Below are positions 1 to 6,579 of a stretch of DNA of 7,437 nucleotides, piece after piece. The stretch comes from Desulfovibrio sp. Lineage in GTDB: Bacteria; Desulfobacterota; Desulfovibrionia; Desulfovibrionales; Desulfovibrionaceae. The stretch is from the NCBI GenBank assembly GCA_022837365.1, contig JALHHV010000114.1, positions 5,330 to 12,766 on the forward strand, in the 5' to 3' direction. The translations under genes were made by a program, and so were the position numbers. The notes under the pieces were generated by a model. That model ran no database searches. It had not been told where the DNA came from and worked only from the letters and a program-made list of their open reading frames with translations. Within the stretch, counting starts at the first letter, position 1. The number at the start of each line of letters is the position of its first letter.

Positions 1-320
1 CCCGCAACTGGCGGCACGGCGGCCTTGAACTGGACATCGTCTGCGACGACCGGGGCACGCTGGTCTTCGTGGAAGTGAAGACCCGCGCCGCCAGCGGCCC
101 CGCCCGGCCCGACGAAGCGCTGACCCCGGCCAAGCGCGGCAAGCTGGTGCGCGCCGCCCGGCAGTATCTGGCCGCCCACGACGCCTGGGACCGGCCGTGC
201 CGTTTCGACCTCGTGTGCGTGGTGCACGACGGGGCAACCCTGACGCTGGAGCACTACCCCCATGCCTTCGACCTCACCGCGTCTCTGGGTGGTGGCGACG
301 CCGCTTGGCAACCCTGGTGA
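1..320 (+). CDS. YraN/UPF0102 family protein, 3' part (5' end outside the window)
   Basis: The reading frame is open from the left edge (first full codon at 3) to the TGA at 318-320, and the start lies outside. The visible part begins NWRHGGLELDIV and continues to LVFVEVKTR, which fits the UPF0102/YraN core. That family has an Asp...ExK layout like PD-(D/E)XK nucleases (here the D of LELDIV and the E and K of VEVKTR). The end RFDLVCVV...LEHYPHAFDL also fits the usual C-terminus. About 14 more residues (TASLGGGDAAWQPW) follow AFDL, where most relatives stop, because the frame runs on into rsmI. The cellular role of YraN is not firmly established; a part in DNA metabolism has been suggested. 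It is probably translated from the same message as rsmI. Family assignment is fairly secure; nuclease activity is inference. Confidence 0.87.
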   Translation, partial: RNWRHGGLELDIVCDDRGTLVFVEVKTRAASGPARPDEALTPAKRGKLVRAARQYLAAHDAWDRPCRFDLVCVVHDGATLTLEHYPHAFDLTASLGGGDAAWQPW

Positions 321-1101
321 CCTGTCGCCCCGCGCCCGCGAAGTGCTGACCCAGGCCGCGCTGGTGCTGGCCGAGGACACCCGGCGCGCCGGGCAGTTGT
401 TCGCCCGTTGCGGCATGTCCGCCCAGCGGTTCATGAGCTTTCACGACCACAACGAGGAAGAACGCCTGCCGCGCATCCTCGACGAGTTGCGGGCCGGTGC
501 GCACGTCGCGCTCATCTCCGACGCGGGCATGCCGCTCATGGCCGACCCCGGCTTCCGGCTGGTGCGCGCCTGCCGGGCCGAAGGCATCGACGTTTCGGTG
601 CTGCCCGGCCCCTCGGCCCCGGTCACGGCGCTGGCGGGCAGCGGCATCGCGCCGCAGCCGTTCACCTTCCTGGGCTTTCCGCCGCGCAAGCGGTCCGACG
701 TGGAAAGGCTGTTCGCGGAATACGCCGCCGTGCGCACCACCCTGGTGTTTTTCGAACGCAAGGACAGGCTGGCCGATACGCTGGACGCCGCCCATGCCGT
801 GCTGGGCCCGCGCGAGTGCTGCATCGCGCGGGAATTGACCAAGCCCCACGAGGAGTTTATCCTTCTACGGTTGGAAAACAGGGCGCAGCTGACCCGTGAA
901 TTGCTTGGAGAAATCACGGTAGTCATCGGTCCTCCGGAATCCGTGACCGCCACCCCGCGCGCGGACGTGCTGGCCCTGCTGGCGGACGAGGCCAGGGCCG
1001 CCCCCGGCGAAAAGCCGCGCGAACTGGCCCGCCGGGTGCACGAGGCCACCCGGGGCTGGACGGTGAAGGACATCTACAAGCTGTTGCGGGACAACCGCTA
1101 G
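262..1101 (+). CDS. rsmI: 16S rRNA (cytidine(1402)-2'-O)-methyltransferase RsmI
   Basis: This 279-residue protein has the tetrapyrrole-methylase fold of RsmI, which uses S-adenosylmethionine to 2'-O-methylate C1402 of 16S rRNA in the decoding centre. Family landmarks run in order: VVATPLGNPGD at 10-20, AEDTRR at 37-42, HDHNEEER at 61-68, SDAGMPLMADPG at 86-97 (most relatives have Thr or Cys where this has Met90), PGPSAP, FLGFPPRK, VFFERKDRL, ARELTKPHEEF and GEITVVIGP. The length matches the family. The ATG at 262 is the only start before the conserved LWVVATP, so the 59-bp overlap with the YraN gene is real. A GGAG at 247-250, inside that gene, could serve as its ribosome-binding site. The C-terminus (GWTVKDIYKLL) matches the short helical tail of RsmI. 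The stop is TAG within a CTAG. Confidence 0.96.
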   Translation: MPSTSPRLWVVATPLGNPGDLSPRAREVLTQAALVLAEDTRRAGQLFARCGMSAQRFMSFHDHNEEERLPRILDELRAGAHVALISDAGMPLMADPGFRLVRACRAEGIDVSVLPGPSAPVTALAGSGIAPQPFTFLGFPPRKRSDVERLFAEYAAVRTTLVFFERKDRLADTLDAAHAVLGPRECCIARELTKPHEEFILLRLENRAQLTRELLGEITVVIGPPESVTATPRADVLALLADEARAAPGEKPRELARRVHEATRGWTVKDIYKLLRDNR

Positions 1102-1190
1102 GAACCGTTCCCCGGCGAACGCGCCCCCGGCCCGGAATCCGGCCGAACCCGCAACGCGACAACACGACAACGGCCTTGCCACGGTGCCCC

Positions 1191-1970
1191 ATGCCCACGC
1201 CCGCCCCCTCCATGCCCGACGCCAAGACCCTGCTGCTGTGCTTTCTGCGGTCGTATCTCGTGGGCGCGGCGTTCAACACGCGGGGGCACCAGAACATCGG
1301 CATCGTGTTCGCCATGGAGCCGGGGCTGGCCGCCATCTACCCCGACCCGCGCGCCCGGCGCGAGGCGCGCAAGCGCTACCTGCGCCACTTCAACACCCAC
1401 CCGTTCTGGGCGCCGCTGCTGGTGGGCACCTTCCTGTCGCTGGAGGCGCGCATCGCGCGCGGAACCTTTCCGGCAGAGGTGTTGCGCAGCCTCAAGGACA
1501 CCACCGTGTACACCCTGTCGGCCATCGGCGATTCGGTGTTCGGCGGCAGCATGCTGGTGTTCTGGTCGCTGACCACCTGCGCGCTGGTGGTTTCGGGCAA
1601 CAACGGCGCGGCATTCCTGTGGAGCCTGATGCTGTTCGTCTCGTTGCAGGTGTTCAAGCTGTTCACCTTTGCGGCGGGCCTGCGCGAGGGGCTCAAGGTG
1701 CTGCAACGGCTGAAGCAGTGGGACCTCATCAACTGGGGCGAAAAGCTGAAGCTGTGCAACGCCGTGGTGCTGGCGGGGCTGCTGTGGCTGATCTGGCCGC
1801 ACCACCAGCACGCCACGCGCTGGACGCTGTCCGCGCTGCTGCTCATGCTGGCCTCGTGGCTGATCGGCCGCTTTCATGTTTCGCGCATCTTTCTGGCCGC
1901 CTGCGCCACCGCCGCGGCCTTCGCCCTGCCCTGGGCCGACGACTGGATGCCCATGCCCTGGGGCTTCTAG
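1191..1970 (+). CDS. PTS mannose/fructose/sorbose-family IID membrane component
   Basis: The 259-residue protein matches the IID subunit of mannose-family phosphotransferase permeases, which with IIC forms the sugar channel in the inner membrane. Visible marks (numbered from the ATG at 1191) are FLRSYLVGAAFNTRGHQNIG at 18-37, the hallmark HFNTHP at 66-71, and IGDSVFGGS around 112-120. Hydrophobic stretches that can span the membrane follow (LVFWSLTTCALVV, FLWSLMLFVSLQVF, NAVVLAGLLWLIW, LSALLLMLASWLIG, IFLAACATAAAFALPW). The start is uncertain: ATG 1191, ATG 1212 (252 residues, closer to the usual distance to FLRS) and TTG 1176 are all possible, and none has a clear ribosome-binding site. No IIA, IIB or IIC gene adjoins it: rsmI ends 89 bp upstream and ptsH follows. 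Its partners must be elsewhere, or it is an orphan. The stop TAG lies in a CTAG that begins a repeat relic. Confidence 0.86.
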   Translation: MPTPAPSMPDAKTLLLCFLRSYLVGAAFNTRGHQNIGIVFAMEPGLAAIYPDPRARREARKRYLRHFNTHPFWAPLLVGTFLSLEARIARGTFPAEVLRSLKDTTVYTLSAIGDSVFGGSMLVFWSLTTCALVVSGNNGAAFLWSLMLFVSLQVFKLFTFAAGLREGLKVLQRLKQWDLINWGEKLKLCNAVVLAGLLWLIWPHHQHATRWTLSALLLMLASWLIGRFHVSRIFLAACATAAAFALPWADDWMPMPWGF

Positions 1971-2007
1971 GAGCTGTTTCCAAATTGTCCTTCCGGCCCC
2001 TGGCAAC
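1967..2007 (+). repeat. Diverged solo end of the element seen at 6331-6579
   Basis: Directly after the IID stop, CTAG followed by GAGCTGTTTCCAAATTGTCC and then TTCCGGCCCCTGGCAAC aligns with the left end of the downstream element (CTAG, GGGCACTTCTAAATTGTC, TTTTCGCCCGTTGGC). Roughly 27 of 38 columns agree when a few one-base gaps are allowed, and AAATTGTC is exact. No matching right end is visible before ptsH, so this would be a solo end or a decayed remnant. Both copies begin at a CTAG holding a stop codon. Chance cannot be fully excluded at this length, but the shared position and AT-rich core argue against it. Confidence 0.5.
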
Positions 2008-2092
2008 ATTTCTGGACGCCGCCCGCACCACGAACCTTACGACTCCATAGCCGACAGGATACACGACGTGCAGGAACCCATAGAAGAGACGC

Positions 2093-2100
2093 AGGAAGGA
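2093..2100 (+). promoter_or_regulatory. Ribosome-binding site for ptsH
   Basis: AGGAAGGA sits six bases before the GTG at 2107. It is the best purine-rich site near ptsH and supports that start over the in-frame GTG at 2068, which has only AGGA at 2056-2059, eight bases upstream. Confidence 0.55.
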
Positions 2101-2106
2101 CTTACC

Positions 2107-2364
2107 GTGACGGTGTGCGTGGTCAACGACCAGGGCCTGCACGCCAGACCGGCCGCCCGCCTGGCCCAGGAAGCGCAGAAATTCGGCTCGGAACTCTTTC
2201 TTGCCATGGATGGCATGGAGGTGGACGCCAAAAGCATTCTGGACATCCTCTCCCTGGCCGCCGCCAAGGGCACGCGCCTTACCCTGCGCGGCGTGGGCGC
2301 CGACGCGCGCCACGCCCTGGAACACCTTTCCGCCTTGTTCAGCAACCGCTTTCGCGAGGAGTAG
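2107..2364 (+). CDS. ptsH: Phosphocarrier protein HPr
   Basis: HPr is the small cytoplasmic protein that takes phosphate from Enzyme I onto a histidine and hands it to EIIA proteins. From the GTG at 2107 it has 85 residues, the family norm. The active site GLHARPAA places the phosphorylated His at residue 12 (His15 in most numbering). The second site VDAKSILDILSLAAAKG holds the equivalent of Ser46 at residue 43, in a context like that of HPr proteins modified by HPr kinase; whether such a kinase exists here cannot be seen. An alternative in-frame GTG at 2068 would add QEPIEETQEGLT plus the start, but those codons end in G or C only about half the time, whereas the downstream ones nearly always do. 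I therefore prefer 2107. ptsI follows after 3 bp, so the two are almost surely co-translated. Confidence 0.93.
   Translation: MTVCVVNDQGLHARPAARLAQEAQKFGSELFLAMDGMEVDAKSILDILSLAAAKGTRLTLRGVGADARHALEHLSALFSNRFREE
2356..2361 (+). promoter_or_regulatory. Ribosome-binding site for ptsI inside the end of ptsH
   Basis: GAGGAG forms the last two sense codons of ptsH (Glu-Glu) and sits six bases before the GTG start of ptsI at 2368. It decides the ptsI start and makes translational coupling of the two genes likely. Confidence 0.65.
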
Positions 2365-2367
2365 CCG

Positions 2368-4143
2368 GTGGCGCGCGAAATTCTGCAGGGCATAGCCGTT
2401 TCGGCGGGCGTTTCCATCGGCAAGGCGTTCTTCACCAACCGCCGCCGCAGAAGCGTCTCGTTCGAGATCATCCCGCCCGGCGCGGCGGATTCGGAGGTGG
2501 CCCGCCTGGAGCAGGCCGCCGACGACGTGCGCGAGGACCTTGCCCGCGCCCGCGACAACGTGCCCGCCGAACTGCGCGACCACGCCGCGATCATCAATTC
2601 GCACATGATGATCTGCCAGGATCCCAAGCTGATCCGCGCCGCCTCGCAACGCATCCGCGACCATCACATCTGCGCCGAATGGGCCCTGGACCAGGCGGTG
2701 GACGCCATCGCCGCCGCGTTCTCGGCCATCGAGGACCCGTACATCCGCGAGCGCGTGCAGGACGTGCGCGCTGTGGCGGAACGCATCCAGGCCCGTCTGG
2801 TGGGCCGCCACGCGGAGCCGTTGCGTACCCCGGACGAGCGCATCGTGCTCATGGCCCACGACCTGACCCCGGCCGACGCCATGGGTCTGCCCACGGTCAA
2901 GATCATGTCCTTCGCCACGGCGGAAGGGGGCAAGACCTCGCACACCGGCATCCTGGCGCGCAGCCTGCAAATTCCCGCCGTGGTCGGCGTCTCGTCGCTG
3001 GAGGAATCCGTGGCCGACGGCGACCTGGTCATCGTGGACGCCCTGCGCGGCCTCATCCTGGTGGACCCGGACGAGGCGGAACTGGCCGACTACACCGACC
3101 TCAAGTACCAGTTCGAGAACTACCAGAAATCCATCCGCCGCCAGTCCACCCTGCCCGCGGAAACCCTGGACGGCTACCGCATCGACGTGCAGGCCAACAT
3201 CGAACTGGTGGAGGAAGTGCCCCAGGTGCTGGACGGCGGCGGCGACGGCGTGGGCCTGTACCGCACCGAATACGCCTTCCTGAACCGCCGCACCCCGCCC
3301 ACGGAAGAAGAGCTGTACGAAGAGTACGCCCAACTGGCCAGCCTGCTTTCCCCCCGTCGGGTGGTGTTCCGCACGTTGGACGTGGGCGCGGACAAGATGC
3401 TGGCCGAGCAGAGCCAGTTGCAGGAGCCCAACCCCGCCCTCGGCCTGCGCGCCATCCGCTTCTGCCTGCGTCATCAGGAGGTGTTCCGGCGGCAGTTGCG
3501 GGCCATCCTGCGGGCCAGCGCGCACGGCAGCGCGTCGCTGCTGTTCCCCATGATCTCGGGGCTGCACGAGTTGCGGCAGGCCAAGCACATCCTGAACGAG
3601 GTGCGCGCCGAACTGGACGCGGCGGGCCAGCCCTACGACCCGGACATGCCCGTGGGCATCATGGTGGAACTGCCCTCCGCCGTGCTGATTTCCGAGGCGC
3701 TGGCGCAGGAAGTGGACTTCTTCAGCATCGGCACCAACGACCTGATCCAGTATTCTCTGGGCATCGACCGGGGCAACAAGCACGTCTCCTACCTGTACCA
3801 GCCGCTGCACCCGGCCATCGTGCGGTCCATCAAGTACGTGGTGGATTCGGCCCACCGCATGGGCATATCCGTGTGCGTATGCGGCGAGGTGGCGTCCGAC
3901 CCGTACTGCCTGCCCATATTGCTGGGCATGCAGATCGACGCCATATCCATCGCCCCGCAGGCCATACCGGGCATCAAGCACATTCTGCGGCGCACCAACA
4001 TGGAAGAGTGCAAGGAACTGTTGCGCGACGTGCTGAGCGCGTCCACCGTCTCGACCATCAACCGCATGGTGAAGGAGACGATCTATAACAGGTTCCCGGA
4101 AGAATTGACCTTCTTCTCGTCCATGCTGGACCAGGACGATTAG
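2368..4143 (+). CDS. ptsI: PTS Enzyme I (phosphoenolpyruvate-protein phosphotransferase)
   Basis: Enzyme I autophosphorylates from phosphoenolpyruvate and passes the phosphate to HPr, starting all PTS flux. At 591 residues it is slightly longer than the E. coli protein (575). The N-terminal HPr-binding domain opens with ILQGIAVSAGVSIGKAF. The swivelling His domain carries GGKTSHTGILARS with the phosphorylated His at 192. The C-terminal PEP-binding barrel shows GVGLYRTEYAFLNR, RTLDVGADK, NPALGLRAIR, DFFSIGTNDLIQYSLGIDRG, and VCVCGEVASD with the catalytic Cys at 505 (E. coli Cys502). All key residues are present, so it should be active. The GTG start has a ribosome-binding site in the end of ptsH, only 3 bp away. 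The C-terminus extends past the barrel with a tail ending SSMLDQDD. The stop is TAG. Confidence 0.98.
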   Translation: MAREILQGIAVSAGVSIGKAFFTNRRRRSVSFEIIPPGAADSEVARLEQAADDVREDLARARDNVPAELRDHAAIINSHMMICQDPKLIRAASQRIRDHHICAEWALDQAVDAIAAAFSAIEDPYIRERVQDVRAVAERIQARLVGRHAEPLRTPDERIVLMAHDLTPADAMGLPTVKIMSFATAEGGKTSHTGILARSLQIPAVVGVSSLEESVADGDLVIVDALRGLILVDPDEAELADYTDLKYQFENYQKSIRRQSTLPAETLDGYRIDVQANIELVEEVPQVLDGGGDGVGLYRTEYAFLNRRTPPTEEELYEEYAQLASLLSPRRVVFRTLDVGADKMLAEQSQLQEPNPALGLRAIRFCLRHQEVFRRQLRAILRASAHGSASLLFPMISGLHELRQAKHILNEVRAELDAAGQPYDPDMPVGIMVELPSAVLISEALAQEVDFFSIGTNDLIQYSLGIDRGNKHVSYLYQPLHPAIVRSIKYVVDSAHRMGISVCVCGEVASDPYCLPILLGMQIDAISIAPQAIPGIKHILRRTNMEECKELLRDVLSASTVSTINRMVKETIYNRFPEELTFFSSMLDQDD

Positions 4144-4160
4144 GGGCTGACGCCTTTCCC

Positions 4161-4181
4161 GAAGGGGGGCCCCTTCCCCCC
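4161..4181 (+). terminator. GC-rich hairpin after ptsI, possible weak terminator
   Basis: GAAGGGGGG, CCCCTT and CCCCCC can fold into a six-pair all-GC stem (4164-4169 with 4176-4181) with a six-base loop, starting about 20 bases past the ptsI stop. No T-run follows (AACCCTTGCC), so it is not a classic intrinsic terminator. It may slow polymerase, protect the message end, or mean nothing. The remaining spacer up to smpB (about 160 bp) shows no ORF of note and no promoter I trust. Confidence 0.25.
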
Positions 4182-4341
4182 AACCCTTGCCATTCCCGCC
4201 GATTTCTGGTCTTGAAACCCCTTGCGCGCCATGTCATCGCGCGGCGCCCGGCGTACGCATCGCCACCGCTGCCGCCGCCATCCCCCCTGATGGCCCATCC
4301 CTCCCCGCGCGCCAGCAACCGCACGAACATTCCCCAAACAT

Positions 4342-4803
4342 ATGAGCAAGAAACCCTCTCCCGCCCTCATCGCCCAGAACAAGAAGGCCCGGCACCTCTA
4401 TGAACTCGACGACTTCATGGAGGCCGGCCTCGTGCTGACCGGCTCAGAGGTCAAGAGCCTGCGCGCGGGCCACGTGAACTTCCGCGACAGCTACGTGGAC
4501 TTCCGCAACGGCGAAGCCTTCCTGGTGGGACTGCACATCGCCCCGTACGACAACGCGGGCTACGCCCAGCACGACCCCGACCGCGACCGCAAGCTGCTGC
4601 TGCATGCCAAGCAGATCGACACGCTGGCCTTGCGCGTGGCGCAGAAGGGCCTGACCGTGGTGCCGGTGAACCTGCACTTCAGCAAGGGCCGGGTGAAGGT
4701 GGAAATCGCCGTGGGCCGGGGCAAGAAGCTGCACGACCAGCGCGAGGACCTGAAGCGCCGCGCCGCCGACCGGGATACGGAGCGCGAACTGGCCCGTTTC
4801 TAG
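4342..4803 (+). CDS. smpB: SsrA-binding protein SmpB
   Basis: SmpB binds tmRNA (SsrA) and delivers it to stalled ribosomes in trans-translation. The 153-residue length fits the family. Signatures in order: [18 protein letters not shown] at 13-30, [19 protein letters not shown] near 34-52, [26 protein letters not shown], and the basic C-terminal part [16 protein letters not shown]. The lysine/arginine tail, which enters the mRNA channel, ends [10 protein letters not shown]. The ATG at 4342 gives the standard MSKK start, but no ribosome-binding site is visible in the AC-rich leader before it (GCACGAACATTCCCCAAACA), which is odd for a gene 198 bp from its neighbour. No tmRNA gene is seen in the window. 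Stop TAG within CTAG. Confidence 0.97.
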   Translation: MSKKPSPALIAQNKKARHLYELDDFMEAGLVLTGSEVKSLRAGHVNFRDSYVDFRNGEAFLVGLHIAPYDNAGYAQHDPDRDRKLLLHAKQIDTLALRVAQKGLTVVPVNLHFSKGRVKVEIAVGRGKKLHDQREDLKRRAADRDTERELARF

Positions 4804-4917
4804 GCAACCGTGACGGCGAAGCCGCCGCCACCGCCGCCCCGCCGTTTCCGTTTTCCCTTTTGCCCTCCCCCGGCCGTCCCCCAGCCAATCCCCAACCGCA
4901 CCAGCCCGGATATTTTC

Positions 4918-6330
4918 GTGTCCACGCAAGCCCCCCATCTCACCGCCGCGCAGGAACGTTCCCTGCGGGACATCTTTCCCGGCGATTCGCTGCTGCTCGC
5001 GCCGGAGCAGACCCTGATCTTCGCCACCGACGCGGGCCGCCGCATGGGCACTCCGCTGGCCGTGGTGCGCCCCACCACCGAAGCGCAGGTGGTGGAACTG
5101 CTGCGCCTGGCCCAGGCGGAACACCTGCCCGTGTACGCGCGGGGCCGCGCCTCCAACCAGGTGGGCGCGTGCGTGCCCGCCCGGCCGGGCATCGTGGTAT
5201 CCTTGCTGCACATGAACCGCATCCTCGACATCGCGGACGACGACTTCGTGGCCGAGGTGGAGCCGGGGGTGGTCACCTCCGACCTGCAACGCGCCGTGGA
5301 GGCGCGCGGCCTGTTCTACCCGCCGGACCCGGCCAGCATCGACATTTCCACCATCGGCGGCAACGTGGCCACCTGCGCGGGCGGTATGCGCGCCCTGAAG
5401 TACGGCGTCACCCGCGAATACGTGCTGGGGCTCACGGCGGTGCTGCCCGGCGGCAGGGTGCTGCGCACCGGCGGCCGCTGCCACAAGAACGTGGTGGGGC
5501 TGGACCTTACCCGCCTGTTCGTGGGCTCGGAAGGCACGCTGGGCATCGTCACCCGCATCGCGCTCAAGCTGCTGCCCCTGCCGCAGGCCACGGCCACCCT
5601 GCTGGCCGGGTTCTCGTCCATGGAGGCGGCCATGCACGGGGTGCGGCGCATCTTCCGCGCGGGCATCCTGCCGGTGGCGCTGGAATTCCTGAGCCCGGAA
5701 GTGCTGGACTGCGTGGCCCGCCGCCAGCCGCCCCCGTGGCCCGACTCCGTGCGCGGCGCGCTGCTGATCCGCCTGGACGGCAGCCGCGAATCGCTGCCGC
5801 TGGAAATCAGACGCATGCACGACGCCCTGCACACCACGGGTGCCGCCCCCGGCAACGAACCGCCGGTGTGGTCCGCCCACGGGGTGGGCCACGACGAGGA
5901 AGAACCCCTGTGGGCCATGCGGCGCGGCATCAGCCCGTCATCATATCTGGTGCGGCCCAACAAGATCGGCGAGGACATCGCCGTGCCGCGCGGCCGCCTG
6001 CTGGACGCGCTGACCGGCATCCGGGCCATCGCGCAGGCCCACGACCTGCCCATCCTCACGTACGGCCACGTGGGCGACGGCAACATCCACGTGAACATCA
6101 TGTTCGACGGGGCAGACCAGGCCGAGGTCACCCGCGCCGACGCCGCCACCGTGGAGGTCATGCGCCTGGTCCGGTCCATGGACGGCACCCTTTCCGGCGA
6201 GCACGGCGTGGGCATGGCCAAGAAGGAATTCCTGCACTTGCAACTTTCGCCCCTGGAAACGGAACTGATGCGCCAGGTGAAGCACGCCTTCGACCCGTTG
6301 GGGATCATGAATCCCGACAAGGCATACTAG
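4918..6330 (+). CDS. glcD: FAD-linked oxidase, glycolate/D-lactate oxidase GlcD type
   Basis: This 470-residue flavoprotein belongs to the VAO/PCMH family (FAD_binding_4 plus FAD-oxidase_C), which oxidises 2-hydroxyacids such as glycolate or D-lactate to 2-oxoacids. The FAD domain runs from about residue 47 (LAVVRPTTEAQVVELL) through PPDPAS, TIGGNVATCAGG, LKYGVTREYVLGL and FVGSEGTLGIVT. The substrate domain carries YGHVGDGNIHVN at 382-393, SGEHGVG at 426-432, and the usual end FDPLGIMNPDKAY. The loop normally RGAGTGLSGGA reads RGRASNQVGAC at 75-85. I chose GTG 4918 (GGA seven bases upstream). An in-frame GTG at 4810, 6 bp after smpB, would add 36 residues, but they are proline/arginine-rich with poorer third-position GC and unlike the family. 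The Fe-S gene downstream is its likely electron acceptor. The true substrate cannot be told from sequence alone. Confidence 0.92.
   Translation: MSTQAPHLTAAQERSLRDIFPGDSLLLAPEQTLIFATDAGRRMGTPLAVVRPTTEAQVVELLRLAQAEHLPVYARGRASNQVGACVPARPGIVVSLLHMNRILDIADDDFVAEVEPGVVTSDLQRAVEARGLFYPPDPASIDISTIGGNVATCAGGMRALKYGVTREYVLGLTAVLPGGRVLRTGGRCHKNVVGLDLTRLFVGSEGTLGIVTRIALKLLPLPQATATLLAGFSSMEAAMHGVRRIFRAGILPVALEFLSPEVLDCVARRQPPPWPDSVRGALLIRLDGSRESLPLEIRRMHDALHTTGAAPGNEPPVWSAHGVGHDEEEPLWAMRRGISPSSYLVRPNKIGEDIAVPRGRLLDALTGIRAIAQAHDLPILTYGHVGDGNIHVNIMFDGADQAEVTRADAATVEVMRLVRSMDGTLSGEHGVGMAKKEFLHLQLSPLETELMRQVKHAFDPLGIMNPDKAY
6327..6330. repeat. Left CTAG, probable target-site duplication
   Basis: CTAG abuts the left inverted end of the element and recurs at 6580-6583. 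Its last three bases are the glcD stop codon. Four bases of form YTAR is the target duplication known for the IS5 subgroup of IS5-family elements. CTAG is palindromic, so it could also be read as part of the inverted repeat. Confidence 0.6.
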
Positions 6331-6363
6331 GGGCACTTCTAAATTGTCTTTTCGCCCGTTGGC
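6331..6363 (+). repeat. Left terminal inverted repeat
   Basis: GGGCACTTCTAAATT, then GTC, TTTTCG, CCC and GTTGGC. Against the reverse complement of the right end it matches 13 of the first 15 bases, all of TTTTCG and all of GTTGGC, with two one-base gaps: about 28 of 35 columns overall. Confidence 0.75.
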
Positions 6364-6544
6364 TGCGTCAAACTTCACCTGCCATAGCTTTGCTGTCCTT
6401 ATCCGTAAGACTCGCGCTGCGCGCTCGCCTAACGGCTAAGGCTCGGTCGAATACGATAAGAGTATGCTCTGCGGTCGCCATCCGTAATGCTCGAAGACTC
6501 GCATAACGGCTGCCGCACTCCCTCATGGCAGGCTTGTTTTCCTT

Positions 6545-6579
6545 GCCAACGGAACGAAAATCCTAATTTAGAAGCACCC
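6545..6579 (-). repeat. Right terminal inverted repeat
   Basis: Read on the - strand: GGGTGCTTCTAAATT, AGGA, TTTTCG, TTCC, GTTGGC, the counterpart of 6331-6363. In RNA the two ends could pair into a long interrupted stem between glcD and glcF. Confidence 0.75.

Larger units (their letters stand above)
6331..6579. mobile_element. MITE-like non-autonomous element, 249 bp
   Basis: The segment has imperfect inverted ends: GGGCACTTCTAAATT on the left and AATTTAGAAGCACCC on the right, with the match extending over about 35 columns. It is flanked by CTAG on both sides. By hand count it is about 53% GC, far below the neighbouring genes, and contains no ORF that could be a transposase. Inside it lie a second inverted pair (CCTGCCAT at 6378-6385, ATGGCAGG at 6525-6532) and two direct repeats: ATCCGTAA at 6401 and 6480, and CTCGCNTAACGGC at 6424 and 6498. 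These marks fit a miniature inverted-repeat element mobilised in trans, probably by an IS5-type transposase. The alternative is an extragenic palindromic repeat not moved by transposition. It fills most of the glcD-glcF gap. Confidence 0.75.

Noticed and set aside
1098..1112. CTAGGAACCGTTCCC after rsmI as a third element end
   Set aside because: The first 15 bases resemble the relic at 1967, but the AAATTGTC core and everything after it are missing, so chance is likely.
1125..1147. CGGCC...GGCCG hairpin after rsmI as a terminator
   Set aside because: Short stem and no T-run. Such matches are expected in very GC-rich spacers.
1843..3981. Long - strand open frame (712 codons) opposite IID, ptsH and ptsI
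   Set aside because: It mirrors securely identified genes. Its His/Gln/Arg/Gly-rich product is typical of the antisense of GC-rich coding DNA.
2115..4088. Long + strand open frame (657 codons) in another frame across ptsH-ptsI
   Set aside because: Arg/Pro/Gly-rich shadow of ptsI with no family resemblance.
4212..4240. TTGAAA near 4213 as the -35 of an smpB promoter
   Set aside because: No acceptable -10 at 16-18 bases downstream.
4810..4917. N-terminal extension of GlcD from GTG 4810
   Set aside because: Proline/arginine-rich, poorer third-position GC and not family-like. GTG 4918 gives a normal length.
4860..6506. Long + strand open frame overlapping glcD and the element
   Set aside because: Off-frame shadow of glcD that happens to run on into the element.
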